A DNA stretch of 64,000 nt from Ceratorhiza oryzae-sativae (taxonomy: Eukaryota > Basidiomycota > Agaricomycetes > Cantharellales > Ceratobasidiaceae), in the NCBI GenBank assembly GCA_030998015.1, contig JARWMV010000036.1, positions 1 to 64,000 on the forward strand, given 5' to 3'. The notes beneath the pieces were generated by a model. The model saw only the letters and a program-made list of their open reading frames with translations, did not search any database and was not told where the DNA came from. How positions within the stretch are numbered: position 1 is the first letter of the stretch; each line of letters starts with the position of its first letter. The position numbers and the translations under genes are program-made. Below, piece after piece: positions 44,231 through 55,581 of this stretch.

Positions 44231-44593
44231 CATGCATACATCCACTCTACAATATTTTCTTGATTTACTACATTTTATGAGATCATCTTCAAAACATACT
44301 TGCCTTTTATGGTATATCTGTGTCATGTGACTCAGGGAATGTTCCGGACCGGTAACCGAGATATATTTCAACTCTGATGTGAAATTCCGCAGTTCCGCAG
44401 TCGCTTCTACTGCTTCTATCTCTTATCTGTCGTGACTCACTGTACAGACTTGTTTGTTATGATGTGGCTCGTACTATGTATATAAACCAGGTCAAGTTTG
44501 CAGAGGACTCCTCAAGAACTTGACCTCTCGTCGAATACAAGTTCTTTTATTCTCTTACTATTTTTCTCGCCACCTGACTTGTTGTTGTCGACA
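44218..44593 (+). repeat. Family B 3' LTR
   Basis: 376 bp, equal in length to the 5' LTR, with only a few differences that are mostly CG against TG (for example TTGTTGTCGACA against TCGTCGTCGACA). Followed by the GAAGG duplication. Confidence 0.92.
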
Positions 44594-45025
44594 GAAGGCT
44601 CAAAAGTTTTCCTTGACCACTCTAATATTAAAACCATACAACCATCCAAGAAGTTGGACAATCATTGCTTTGACCCATATAAGGTTATCAAGAAACTTGG
44701 GAAATATATGTACCAATTGGAATTTCCCAAATCCATGAAGGTGCACCCAGTTTTCCACACCTTGCTTCTATTCCCAAAACCAGTTGATGAGTACCAAAGG
44801 GAGCCAGCACCAGTGCCCACAGTTGTAACTCCTGAGGGTGAAGAGGAATACAAAGTCAAGCAAATCCTGGACTCATGCAAAGTTGGAAGATGTCTTGAAT
44901 ACTATGTCAGTTGGAAAGGCTATGGTGCAGAAGAAAACAGTTGGGAACCCAAAGCTCATCTCAACAATGCACCCAAAGAATTAGCCAACTTCCACCAAGA
45001 CCATCCCAACATGCCTGGACCTTGA
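44594..45025 (+). pseudogene. pol: Family C pol, distal part after element B
   Basis: Continuation of the 34,643-37,649 pol: integrase tail and chromodomain (YYVSWKGYGAEENSWEP), stop at 45,023-45,025. A G-run and the family C 3' LTR follow at once. Confidence 0.85.
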
Positions 45026-45036
45026 TGGGGGGGAAG

Positions 45037-45558
45037 TGTCATGGCCTAGACCATGACCATGATTTTATTATGAATTTTAATCATTTTATTTATCAATGAT
45101 TTCTTTGTATTTTGGACAAGTCCTGTTTATTCAGATATATGCAGTTTATTTACCTAGATGTCATGTGACCTTGTTGTTTTTGACTCACTGTTTGGTATTG
45201 CCAGAATGTTCTGTGATAACATGGCATTTAGTACTTCTTATTGGTCCTGGTATTTGATATGTACAGCCTCAGCCATGAATATATAAGGGAGAGTCTGAGA
45301 GCCTTAAGCCTCAGAACTCAACCTCCTGTTCTACCCTCTTCATTGTCTACCCTCTAGGCCACCAAGCCAGAGGTCTCTTGCCCAGCTATCTTCATAGCAA
45401 GTGCACTGTTACTCTACCCTGCATCTCATCACACCAAACCCCTTGTTCACTGCACATTCTACCTTAGACGTTGCAGTCTGACCTCCAGCTGTTATAGCCC
45501 ATAGGTCTGCCATTGCCTGATCAGTGTTTGGCCTTATTCGTGATGGTGTGGCCTTTAC
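45037..45558 (+). repeat. Family C 3' LTR
   Basis: 522 bp, TGTCATGGCCTAGACC to GGCCTTTACA, after GGGGGGGAAG. TATA box near 45,281. It terminates the element that hosts element B and interrupts a Rep relic on its right. Confidence 0.85.
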
Positions 45559-45962
45559 AATCCATATGTTAGCATCTTCCAACAGTGCCCCTACATTCCA
45601 CACATTGCACACTCAGCTGTGGGAGCCTTTTGATCATGCATAGGCCATCCTCCCTATCCCAGTCTCTCCTTCAATCACCAGGATGTGGTGAAACCTGCCC
45701 CTCTCCTTCCTCTGGACTTCCTGTGTGAACCACCTGTCTGCCTGTTCCACATGGTCCCTTACTTCTGGTGTTTCCAGTTGCACTGGTATTGCTGGTATCA
45801 GGCCAGTGTCTTCCCTGTAGGTGTAGTCTGCATATGCCTGTACCAAGTTCCAGGCTGTTGTCATTTGGAGTGGTTGGAGTCATTTGTATGTTTTGTAAAA
45901 CTCCTCCTTTGTGGCTGCCCCTACAATCTCCTGTCCATCCTCCATGTCAGCCTGTTGCCACA
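45559..45962 (-). pseudogene. Old Rep relic
   Basis: On the minus strand, this is the middle of Rep: the segment linking nuclease and helicase, then Walker A decayed to GETGIGR and the start of the next helicase block (CNVWNVGALLEDANIWI), where a family C LTR cuts it. It is CpG-poor and more diverged than copies A-C, so the Rep-bearing family has been here for a long time. The nuclease part is missing. Confidence 0.75.
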
Positions 45963-47270
45963 TGTTATGGATCACTAACATTTTTCTATTATTTTAGTCT
46001 GCTTTGCCAACCTCAAGTGATGCCTCTGTAATTTTCTTGAAATTAAATGAATTTGTATGCATCTGAATTGTACTATTTGTGTTTCATTAAAATAGTACAA
46101 AATCTCCTCTTTCCAATGCATATTTTATCGTGATTTTATCTTAAGAACTCAGAGAGATATAGAGGTTGTGATATTTCCTCTTATCAGGAGATATTGATTA
46201 CAACATTGCACCACTCATATCTTGGCAACCGCTTATGCTATCAAAGCAACCTTATGCTCTATCGATAGCTAATCTTCGTCGGTATCTGCTGCCCAAAGAT
46301 CATCGCAATCCACCAGATCCTCACACCAGAATAGCCTGAAGATCATTAGAATCTTACTGGACCATCAATCAAGATCTAATGACTCCAGTGAGTCAGGAGA
46401 GCCTTCCAAATTGATCCAGAAGCTTCTCTGACTCCCTTTATGACTCACTGAGATGTAGCCTCTGTTCATTACATGTATATACTATGATAATATGATCTAC
46501 AAGCCAATAGCAGGTCTCAGATGCATCAATGCCTTCAATCCACACCCTGTCTTTACTCTCATATCCTATACTGGGCTAGGGTGTACCCCAAGTATAGCAG
46601 TACCCTCTTTTGATGATTGCACTGGCATGCATGTATCTATTTGGCTCTGGAATGCCCTCCTCAGGGTATAAAAGGACCTCCTCTGAGGCCCTTCCAGACC
46701 CCCCTCCTACTCTACTCAACCCAGACTGGTTATTGGTTTCTTTTCTCTTTCTATTTTTCTCTTGTCTGTGTGTGATTTCTTATATAACTAGTACTGAGGA
46801 ATAAAGTACCATATTAGTTATATACTGTCTGATTCATTGTATCTTATATACAGAGATATATAAGGATACAATATTGCCTGATTGAGCATGACTTTAAGTA
46901 CCAGCTATTAGAGGAAATCTAAGTACCTGTAGCTGAGGAAGTACACACATTAGGCAGCCCACCATCTATCCTATAAGCTATTGCTTAAGTTTAGTATTAA
47001 GATTAGTATCAGTTAGTCCAAGCGACTAGGGCTGAACTACATTTAAGATATCTAAGGGAACCTGACCATAGTAGTCTTGCTCTTTATACCTATAAATTAG
47101 TCAGTTTACACTGTGAAAGATTAAGACTACCTTGAGTGTTACTTGATTGCATTGCAACTACTTTGAGCCTTCTTACTCTAGTCAAAGAAGTATTGAGTAC
47201 AATTAGTGTATACTAACATATCTACATTTTCTTAAGCTCTAGATATTCAAGTGTACCCTGACCTGTAACA
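45963..47270 (+). repeat. Family E LTR, copy 4
   Basis: 1308 bp, TGTTATGGATCAC to ACCTGTAACA. It has a TATA box near 46,666 and AATAAAG near 46,800. Flanks CCACA and TTAGG do not match. It lies between the old Rep relic and an old family D LTR. Confidence 0.8.
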
Positions 47271-47530
47271 TTAGGGTTGTTGCAGCTCTGAATCTTATAG
47301 AGCTGCACAAGGTCTGAGGGTCATGTGATTTAAGTGCTGAGTTCATGTGCCAACTTGCTCCTCACTCCAAGTTACAATGGAGAGAATTGCAGGAGCAAGT
47401 TAGATAACCACCATAAGTGCCAAAGGTCACATGACTTTGTTTACAGCTTGTTCAACTCAGGAGAAAATGCTATAAACTATAGATTAATTCCCATGTTACA
47501 TTATGGCTGTCTCTGCAGGTCATAATACCC
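47271..47530 (-). repeat. Decayed family D LTR remnant
   Basis: It shows TCTTATAGAGCTGCACAAGG, AACTTGCTCCTCACTCCAAG and CTGCAGGTCATAA in the same order as the inverted family D LTR at 13,850-14,390, with CG turned to TG/CA throughout and only one tandem unit. It probably belongs with the old Rep relic. It marks the right edge of the repeat-rich half. Confidence 0.6.
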
Positions 47531-48789
47531 TCATGTTAATTGTATCATGCAGAAGTAATGTACCTTCATTGTGCCTAGTGTACAAGATCATACAACAATT
47601 GTACTCTGCTTTAGCACTAGCAGAGCAACAATCTTGGGCTCCAGGAAGGGTGTAGTACCAAAAACAAAAGGTGACTTGCTGATTAGTACAAGTGTAAACA
47701 TTGTACTTAGAATAGGTACAGCCATTTGCCACAGTGACAGGCAAAGGTCAATGCATCTGTGAACCCTAAGACAAAGTAGACAATGGGTATATGCAGCACT
47801 GCAAAGATTTGATTTTCAATTTTTCTCTCTCACTCTCTCATGTGTGTACATTTATTGTTTCTTCCATGATTTGTATCCCGTTTTTATGGCCATTTCACAA
47901 ATTCTAGTTTGATTGTGATAAGAAACACCAAGATTGTAAAATAATCATTAGATAGAGGGACCAATAAGATCAGACAGAGATACAAATAAAGATAAAGATA
48001 TAGATGCAACGGTAAGGTTAGAAACGCTGCGAACTAAGAGCCAGCACGGAAGTGCATCACGCTAAAGTTCACGTAGTGGCCAGTCAGACCTGGTAGAAGC
48101 ACGTGGGCGTATTAACGAACTTTGGGGCAGCACATCCAAACACTACATGCGCTTAAACAGAGCAAGAGAATAGTACAGTCTCACACCACAGTACCCCAGT
48201 GTAGTACGACCTTGCACTTCGGCGGACATTTTGTACTACAGTTAATACGAAGTGTGTTCTGGGCCGGTACTCCCTGAAAATTTTCATTTATTTTTCTGCT
48301 CGGGTCCGCTTGACATTTTCTTGGTACAAGCCCGCAGTACCTATCATACTGTAATAGGTACCACATAGTAGCACCAGGGAAAGTACCCCAATTTGCTACA
48401 GTGCTCGAGCCTGACACGAATAGCTTTGCATACCTCATACATCTGGCTGCCGCCGTAAACGCCCTCGCAACAATGAATTTTGTACTAATGGCCCCATTAC
48501 CGAAGGCTTTCAGCGTCAACTACACCTGAATATTTACCTCGAGATTACTAGGGTTCTCAATATATTGCGAGCAGTTCATAAAGGTGTGCCAAGCGTATGG
48601 GCCTGAGCTACCTTGTGCACCTTGTTAAACAAGCTTCAGGACATTATAATATCAGGCCTGACATCCCGGTGTAGGCAATCGACTCAACTCTCGTCACGAC
48701 GGTGGACACAGCGAGGTACTTGATAGCTATAGCGTGGTACAGGATCACTCAGGGCACAGCCATCCGACAACAACGTAAAACTATACATG
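47531..48789. other. Spacer without recognisable gene
   Basis: Short open frames on both strands (for example 48,519-48,181 on the minus strand) lack recognisable domains and consistent splice sites. I see no rRNA, tRNA or clear repeat. Confidence 0.5.
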
Positions 48790-49459
48790 CTACGAGAGGA
48801 ACGGCAAGAGGCTCATGATGATCGAAATCACCGAAGGCGCGGCCTGAATAATCGTGTTTAGGATGTCAATAATTGCTTGGAATTTTTCTCCTGCAGTTTG
48901 GGCCGATGCTGCCGTCTTTATTTGATCAACGAGTGTCAAAACGTCCTGCAGGACATCTCATGAGTTCTTACCCTTTTAGACTTTGTGCCTCATACTAACC
49001 TTGACAACCTCATAAATGTCTCCAACCACCGGCCACGATTTGGGATCAAATATACCGTTGAGCGAGAGTTTAGCATTGACTCCATCGGTCTTGGCCTTGT
49101 GCAGAGACTGCATACCACCGACAAAGTCTTCGAAGGCCGTCTTAAGTTCGGCAGCGGCAGTTTCCGGGGACATAGTTGTCTTAGCGTTGTCACCACCGGC
49201 TAATCACAAGCCATGGTAAGCTTCCAGTAATGTTTCATACTCAAATCTTACCAAGCTGAGATTTGATACTTGTGACTTGGTCTCGAATGCCAGCAACCAA
49301 GTCATCCAATGAAGCAATTTTTTGGGAGGCTATTTCTTCAACGGACTGGCGAACTGATAACTCCTTCTTCATCTGAAGAGGCAAAGTAGATGGGGCGGCA
49401 TACACCTGAACAACAGGTAGAAGCGCCACAACGACAGAGAGGATACGAGTGAAAAGCAT
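48790..49459 (-). CDS. Small secreted protein, three exons
   Basis: Exons 49,459-49,252, 49,199-49,000 and 48,945-48,790. The introns (52 and 54 bp) have GTAAG and GTTAGT donors and TTAG and TGCAG acceptors, and phases agree. The product is 187 residues. It begins with a clear signal peptide (MLFTRILSVVVALLPVV, cleavage likely after VYA-A) and has no later membrane segment except a hydrophobic C-terminus (SIIMSLLPFLS). The mature part is amphipathic and helical, with DLVAGIRDQVTSIKSQLG and DVLTLVDQIKTAASAQ, and contains no cysteine, unlike many effectors. A TATA-like ATAAATAC lies about 100 bases upstream. It is the first host gene beside the transposon block. No family recognised. Confidence 0.75.
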
Positions 49460-52400
49460 GCTGAGCTGGAAAAAGGATTGGGATACAGCAAAACGAACGA
49501 ATGAATGTGAGTTTCGATGAAGCGACGGTGCAACCATAGGCTCCATCTCTCAGGTATTTATGTACTCTGTCTTGTATTCCACTCGCCTCATTCTCATTTG
49601 ACGCACGATGCGATTCCGGCAATCCACACATCAACGTTCCGACTCCTTCACATTCTTCTGCGTATTTACCTACGGTTGCTACGGAGGAGCCCCCATTAGC
49701 CAGGACTTGAGCCTTGGCGCTTCGATATCTACCCTCCTGAAATGGTCTATCCCTCTATTTCTATCGTTGCAGCCTCCGTACGGCATTCTGGTTGACATAG
49801 GAGTTCGATGTGTGTCTCGCTTAGCGTATACGTGATCTCTGGAAGGCGCCCCAGCCCACTAGAACCTTGCGACTCGCACCGTGATTGTGACGACGAAGCT
49901 GGTACCACTGTGCTGCTTCCAAATTCACATCGATAGAATCTTCCAGTGCATGCGGAGAATTCCTGGCGTACAAGTCTTCCAGGTTGACTTGTTCGTCCAT
50001 CACTTTTGTGTTCCGTGGTCCCTGCGAACGCACTCCACCGACCCGCTCGGAAAGTATCGGCATTCCAGTCAGGCTAACCAACTGCGTACCTAGCGAGCGA
50101 ACAGATGGACACATCAACTCTGCGCAACGAATCGCCCCCCCCCCCATATTTCAATCATATTGAATAACCTTGCCCTTTCCTGCCTGCGTGAATTATTCAA
50201 TGTTTCGCCCCCAGCTTATAGGTATGCATTAATAAATCGCCGCTTCTTGTTAGGTTGTTTATGTATGCGCTCTGTTATAATCATCACCACTATCGCCAAA
50301 CTCTAGCTATCAGTCTCCCACCATAACATTCACTTTAATGTTCATTAAATTTCGGCATTTCACCAGCCATCGGACTCAGCATCGCGTCACGGGCGATATC
50401 AGTCAAATTACCAGAGACAGCCACTGTCGCTTTGGCCAGTGCTGAGGTTTACCATCTGTTCCCATTCCCATTTTTGGCTCAAAATTTACTCCTAGTGAAT
50501 TTTGAACACGCTGATTAAGCGGCTTCACGGCTTCGAACTTGCAATATGCTGCATCGAAATTTGAGTATAAGCCGTGAGTGACTTATAACTATTGGTTGAT
50601 CTTTGCCGCTCCAGGAAGGCTGAATTTCTCAATACTGCCGGATGAGCTACGATAAGAGAGCAACTCATTCGTATCGATGATCAAAAAATATTCAGAAACC
50701 CTACCGTGCTAACTAACCATGGTAATCCGACCTGGTGTAAGCAGCCGCATAGTAGACTGAGAGAAAATTGAGTTCACTTACGGCGCGATCAATCCTTTTG
50801 GTCAGCGATGTGAATTATTAAATTGTTACAAAACACCACCTTACACTCGACGAGTATTGGCTTGATAGCAGCTAGGATCTCGTCGTGAATAAGAGAATAA
50901 TTCGTAATTTTCAAATCCTGGAATACTATATTGGTTCTCGCGCGGTTTCGAGAATGGGTCGAGACGGCAAGTCGAAGGCCCGGTATGCCTTTCTCACATT
51001 TTTATCGCCGTAGAGAGACTGCATAAACAAGTAGGCTATTCGGAGCTAGAAATTAGTAACTAGCTAGTACCGAGGTTTTGACAAGGGTTCTGGTCTACCT
51101 CATCACTTCAGCGATTATAATCGAACGGGTATTGAAGACTGGAGGGTGTTATATGGGTTACAAATCAAACAATTGGCGTGTTCAAACTGACGGCTAAGTC
51201 GTTATGCGCGATTTAATCCAGGTAGTCTCTCCGATCACCAATGTCCATCGTAGGCTCCGGGCAGAACAATGGTCGCATTGGATGGCTTCCCGCAAGATCT
51301 AAAGCTAAGCTAGGCTAAGCAAGACCATTCTAAAACCTGGATGACGTGACATTTCCTAATGATTGATTTCCCCATCTTGTAATTGCTCCGCCTTTAGGAC
51401 GGTTTCGTTTAGCTAAGCTATGTGTTTAGATGTTGTGGGAAGCTATCCATTGCATTTCCCATCAAACAGGGCAAGATAACTGAACAGTGCCGGTTATAAG
51501 GTAGACTTGAAAGTCAAATTTGTATCAGAATGAATACTTGCATTACCTTTCAAGCAGCGTTCAGAAGACGTGGTTGAGATACTAATTGGACAGTTCGAGC
51601 ATCCAGTATGTGTGCAAGTTTAACGAAAATCCCGAGGCGAAATGTAAACTGTCTATAAATCCCATGTATTCTGTAAAATGTACTAGAAGAACGAGTCATA
51701 AATCGATTCGGTAGTCGAGTCAACTGTAAATGAGCGCTATATGCGCAGCACCAGTTGGAATAACTCACTCGCATTCGTAGGGTATCAATAAGGGCTCTGC
51801 CAGCCCTTCGTACCCCATCGATCCACCCAAACATTGAGGTCCTTTTGTAAACTTAATCTATAACATTTATCGTATACATATGGTTTCAATAAATCGTCTG
51901 ACCGATTTGACTCTGTCAATCCCATGTCTCCAACTTTGCATCAGATACTAATATCAGGGGTAACTCAGCCTCGGCGTTTGATATTGAACCTGTTTCACTC
52001 ACCAACCGTTAGTCGCCCTAGTCCGACCACCGCGGCCACGACAAAGAAGGAAAAAACTTCACAAACTAGCCAAGTTAAATCAAAGCATGCACGAAGAGAT
52101 CTGCCCTACATATTTAGTATGCAACATGTCCTTCACACCGTTGCGACAGATGAACCTGATTATTCATACATCCGAGCCAAGAGTTGTACGTGTGTGTAGA
52201 ACACAAAGCTGTGCCATTAACTTCAGCCCGCACTTGGCATTAGGACTTGGGCACCTCACGCCCCCGTATTGCTAACCGGCCCAAACGGGGGCCGTTCGCT
52301 ATCATCATGAACCAATTTGAATCATTACGGCGCTCCGCCAGTCTGTAATTATTTGTGCGTCGTGTTCGATCGGAACGAGGTGATATCTACATTCAGGCAG
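49460..52400. other. Spacer, no convincing gene
   Basis: The only frame worth noting is 50,147-49,821 (minus, 108 residues), which starts in a C-run and has no domain or neighbouring exon that I can join. 50,200-52,300 is AT-richer with many stops in all frames. No transposon ends were recognised. Confidence 0.45.
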
Positions 52401-53540
52401 TTACAGGGCGGGGTCGAGGTACACTTCACTACTTTCGGAACTGATTACGACGACCACCGAACTACTATCAAGTTGTGCAAGAATTTTGGAGTCGAGCTTG
52501 GATCCCTCTTCAATCAGAGAGTGAAGAGCGGCGATAGTAGCGGCTCCACAGGGTCCTGAGGATATCCCCAAATCCGCGAGATCCCTGATTGACCTGTCTA
52601 CTCCCCCGTCAGTTATGCTGGTGGCAATATCGACGCCAGACAGAAGATCTGGCCATGCAAGGCTTGAAACAGTCCCGCAGTTAAGCCCTGCCATGATTGT
52701 TTGTGAAGTCGCTACGGTCATTGATTTGCCCGCCTGCAGGCTAGCGAGGAGACAGGCAGCAACTCGAGGTTCCACCGTCATGATCAACGGAGGAGAGGGG
52801 AATTCTTTAGATCGATAATGCAGGACAGCAGCATGAGCAAGAGATCCGACCCCTACGGGTACAACAACTAGTGCTGGCGATGGCATATTGTAGGAGCGGA
52901 GCTGCTGGTCTATCTCGGTATACATAGTTGTATATCCGTGGACAATTTGCATCGGAATTGAAGTGTAACCCTCCCAAGCAGTGTCCTGCACCAGGATCGA
53001 GTTTGAGGAATTTGTCGAATTGCATGCGGTTTGTGCCGCAACGACCGATGCGTCGTAGTCACCCGCAATTTGAATAACAGTCGCTCCCTCTGAGGCAATG
53101 AACGAGCGGGAGCGCATTGACACAGCCTCCGGAACGAATACAAAGCAAGGGACTCTGAGAATATCTGCCATGCGGGCCACAGCACGCCCATGGTTACCGT
53201 CGGTAGCTGCATAGAGCGAAACGCTTGCTCCCTCGCAACTAGCCCGGACCTCGTCAAGCGTCGCAAGCGAGGGGTCTAGTTTGAATCGTGCGCAAAGTAC
53301 ATCGAAAATCGCCCAGGAGGCTCCGAGAATTTTGAAAGCGGGAAGCCCAAGGCGGCTCGACTCGTCCTTGAGGAACACACGGCCGATCGACGAACCTTGA
53401 AGGATCGGAGTGACATCGACTAATGGCGTGGTAGAGTAATTGGGCAGACATCGCGAGTGAAAAGAACTGAGAGCTTGGCTGTCACCAAGATTTGGCGCTT
53501 TCCAGTCTCGCGCAGAAGGATTAAAGTACCAGTCTTCCAT
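52401..53540 (-). CDS. PLP-dependent lyase, diaminopropionate ammonia-lyase-like
   Basis: 379 residues in one exon, close to the family's usual length of about 400. Fold-type II PLP enzyme: the PLP lysine is probably K70 in GLPAFKILGAS, which follows LKDESSRLG; the substrate/phosphate loop DGNHG is at 114-118; a Gly-rich PVGVGSLAHAA lies near 230; and SGPCGAA near 335 matches this subfamily. Diaminopropionate ammonia-lyase splits 2,3-diaminopropionate to pyruvate and two ammonia; threonine or serine dehydratase-like activity is an alternative. Cytosolic, with no targeting signal seen. The lack of introns, against the intron-rich neighbours, hints at horizontal origin or a retrocopy. The start at 53,540 is the first ATG of the frame. 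Confidence 0.8.
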   Translation of the reverse strand: MEDWYFNPSARDWKAPNLGDSQALSSFHSRCLPNYSTTPLVDVTPILQGSSIGRVFLKDESSRLGLPAFKILGASWAIFDVLCARFKLDPSLATLDEVRASCEGASVSLYAATDGNHGRAVARMADILRVPCFVFVPEAVSMRSRSFIASEGATVIQIAGDYDASVVAAQTACNSTNSSNSILVQDTAWEGYTSIPMQIVHGYTTMYTEIDQQLRSYNMPSPALVVVPVGVGSLAHAAVLHYRSKEFPSPPLIMTVEPRVAACLLASLQAGKSMTVATSQTIMAGLNCGTVSSLAWPDLLSGVDIATSITDGGVDRSIRDLADLGISSGPCGAATIAALHSLIEEGSKLDSKILAQLDSSSVVVVISSESSEVYLDPAL

Positions 53541-54129
53541 TAGTGGACGTCGATAGCGACCATAGCACTCGGAAGCAAACTAAATGCTTGAGCTCCGGAC
53601 TCTCACGTGATCAAGATTTTTTGCATGCATATTTAGAGGCAACATCGAGCCGGTATAAGAAACACACAAGCGAAGCACGGTCAGAAACGAAGCACAGAGG
53701 GCAAAACGGGAGACAGGCTCCAAACGGCCAAACGGTGTACAAAAAGCCAGAATGTGGTCATGATGAAAACACACTTGATCACGGCAGTTCTGTTCTTATC
53801 TTGGATGCTCTTGAAAGGGAATACATCCTCTTTGAATATCGCTGCTGCCCATAATATAACAAAAAAAACCGGATAGCGAATGGGTATATTGCTTTGGGCG
53901 TCGGCTCCTCGAATCAACTCTGGTCAACCCCAGAAATCTAGCTAGCATATACCAGCTCCACAGGTCCAAGTATGCTTCTAAGCGCCAACCAGATGCTGAT
54001 TGTACCGGTAGCCCGTGCTACTTTGGATCTAATGAATGCTCAGAAGCATACTTGGGCGGCGGGGTATTATCACGTGCTAACGAGATATGTGCGGGTCACG
54101 TGGTCACTTTGTGCCTAGTGACCGCCTAC
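53541..54129. other. Divergent promoter spacer
   Basis: 588 bases between the minus-strand lyase and the plus-strand RS protein. It probably holds both promoters. GTCACGTGGTCAC, an E-box, is at about 54,095-54,107 just before the RS gene start. No gene seen. Confidence 0.4.
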
Positions 54130-55274
54130 ATGTCTTCGGACCGCCGACGTGAAAACATCGCTCGGAGAGAACAAGAGGGGAGGACGGACTCGCCATACCG
54201 ACAGCGAGACCACCGGTCCAGGTCTCCCGAACGACGCCGACCACGATCCAGATCTCGTTCTCCAGATCGTCAACATCACTCACGCCGTTCCCGGTCGCCT
54301 CATCGGCGCCTGTTGAATGAACGCACGAGGCGATCTCGCTCAAGGTCCGGGTCTCCTGTTCGTCGTTCTTCTCGGTCTGCATCTCCCGACCGTCGGCGTT
54401 CGCATTCTGTCTCATCGAATTCCTCGGGTGATTCCAACGACCGGTCGCGACGCCGGAAGCGAAAGGACAAAGAGGAGAGGAGAGAGAAAAGGGCTAGGAG
54501 AAAAGAGAAGAAAGAAAAACGGGAGCGTAAGAAGCTCAAAATGGGGGTGAGTACGCGTAGTTTGTGGTGTGTTCGAGGCTGATCCTCTTAGAAATCGGCG
54601 GCGGTCACAGGTCAATGGGGCCAGTATGGAATCATCAACGAGTCGGATATGTACAACAAGGATGCCGTGAGTCGACCAATACATGGAAGCGGCTGCTAAT
54701 GTCCAACTCGTAGGAATTCCGTACGTGGCTAGTGGAGGAATGTAAACTCAACCCGGAGACGTTATCAAAGGACGCGACCAAGAAACAATTTGCCAAGTAA
54801 TTTTTTTGCCCCAAGCAATTGCGCATATCTAACGCAACCTACAATAGGTTTGTTGAAGATTACAACACGGCGACGCTCCCCCACCAGAAGTTCTACAACA
54901 TGGAGGTGTACGAGAGACGGATGAACCTCATCCGAAGTGGCGAAGCGATTCCTACGGAAACCAAGTATGACTTGTCTGCCGACCTTGCTGTGAGTTTTTC
55001 GGTATCGAGTGTCATTGGCATGGGCAGATCGTTCGAGTGCGGTTAGGCACATTCGTCTCGGCATAAACGCAATCCTGTGGAACAGGAGAGCTATCTCAAT
55101 CGGGAGCAGCTCATGGAGCTTAGACGTGTCCAGCATGAGCGTATCGAGGTATTCAATTGTGTATCGCCACTTTCCCCAGAGTACTGACCCTCAAAATAGG
55201 CTGGGAAAATGAAGGCCATGGGGCTGGAGGTTAAAACGAATATGGGTGTCCGGATGGAGACGGAATACGAATAG
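54130..55274 (+). CDS. RS-rich nuclear protein with SCI1-like C-terminal domain, six exons
   Basis: Exons 54,130-54,546, 54,592-54,666, 54,714-54,796, 54,848-54,989, 55,047-55,148 and 55,200-55,274; introns 45-57 bp, all phases consistent; 297 residues. Residues 1-115 are Arg/Ser-rich, with repeated RSRSP and SPDR motifs typical of splicing-associated proteins. They are followed by a Lys/Arg/Glu helix (about 112-137) that would serve as a nuclear signal. The C-terminal half has GQWGQYGIINESDMYNK, FRTWLVEE and FVEDYNTATLPHQKFYN, which I associate with the conserved family that includes plant style cell-cycle inhibitor 1. Probable nuclear, spliceosome-linked role; the family name is from memory. 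Confidence 0.8.
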
Positions 55275-55581
55275 GTCAGCCCTACGTATCTCGGTTGATA
55301 TCTCAACTCTGTAAACAGTTTCACCAATCTGCAATGGAATACGATATTTATGGGGTTTACGGCAACGCTTGGCATCGGGATGTATTCTTAACCGGTCGCC
55401 GAGAATCGGCCTCGCTTGCTAATGACTCGGCTTGCGGTCCGGTCGAGTTTATAATGCTCGGGATCACTTGAGAAGGATTCCACGAATAGGGCCACTGATC
55501 TGCATCAGGAACGATCACATGACCATGGTGTCATTCAAAAAGTCGCGTCACGAACCGTACGATTCGTTCTCGTCTCCCACC
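55275..55581. promoter_or_regulatory. Short spacer and likely ERG4 promoter
   Basis: 307 bases between the RS gene stop and the sterol reductase ATG. No coding sequence is seen. GATCACATGACC at about 55,512 is an E-box-type site. Confidence 0.3.

Larger units (their letters stand above)
37650..44593 (+). mobile_element. Family B Ty3/gypsy chromovirus, full length, young
   Basis: A 6944-bp element with two 376-bp LTRs and target duplication GAAGG (37,645-37,649 and 44,594-44,598), inserted in the integrase of a family C element. Order: LTR, primer site, leader coding region, gag, pol, polypurine tract, LTR. The pol carries one nonsense codon and the leader one frameshift; otherwise it is intact. 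It is the youngest insertion in the left half. Confidence 0.93.

Noticed and set aside
49821..50147. 108-codon minus-strand frame as a host gene
   Set aside because: It starts in a homopolymer, has no domain and no joinable exon. Left as unproven spacer sequence.
54300..54539. Minus-strand Arg/Ser/Phe-rich frame opposite the RS protein
   Set aside because: Reverse complement of low-complexity RS codons. The plus strand has consistent introns and a conserved C-terminal domain.
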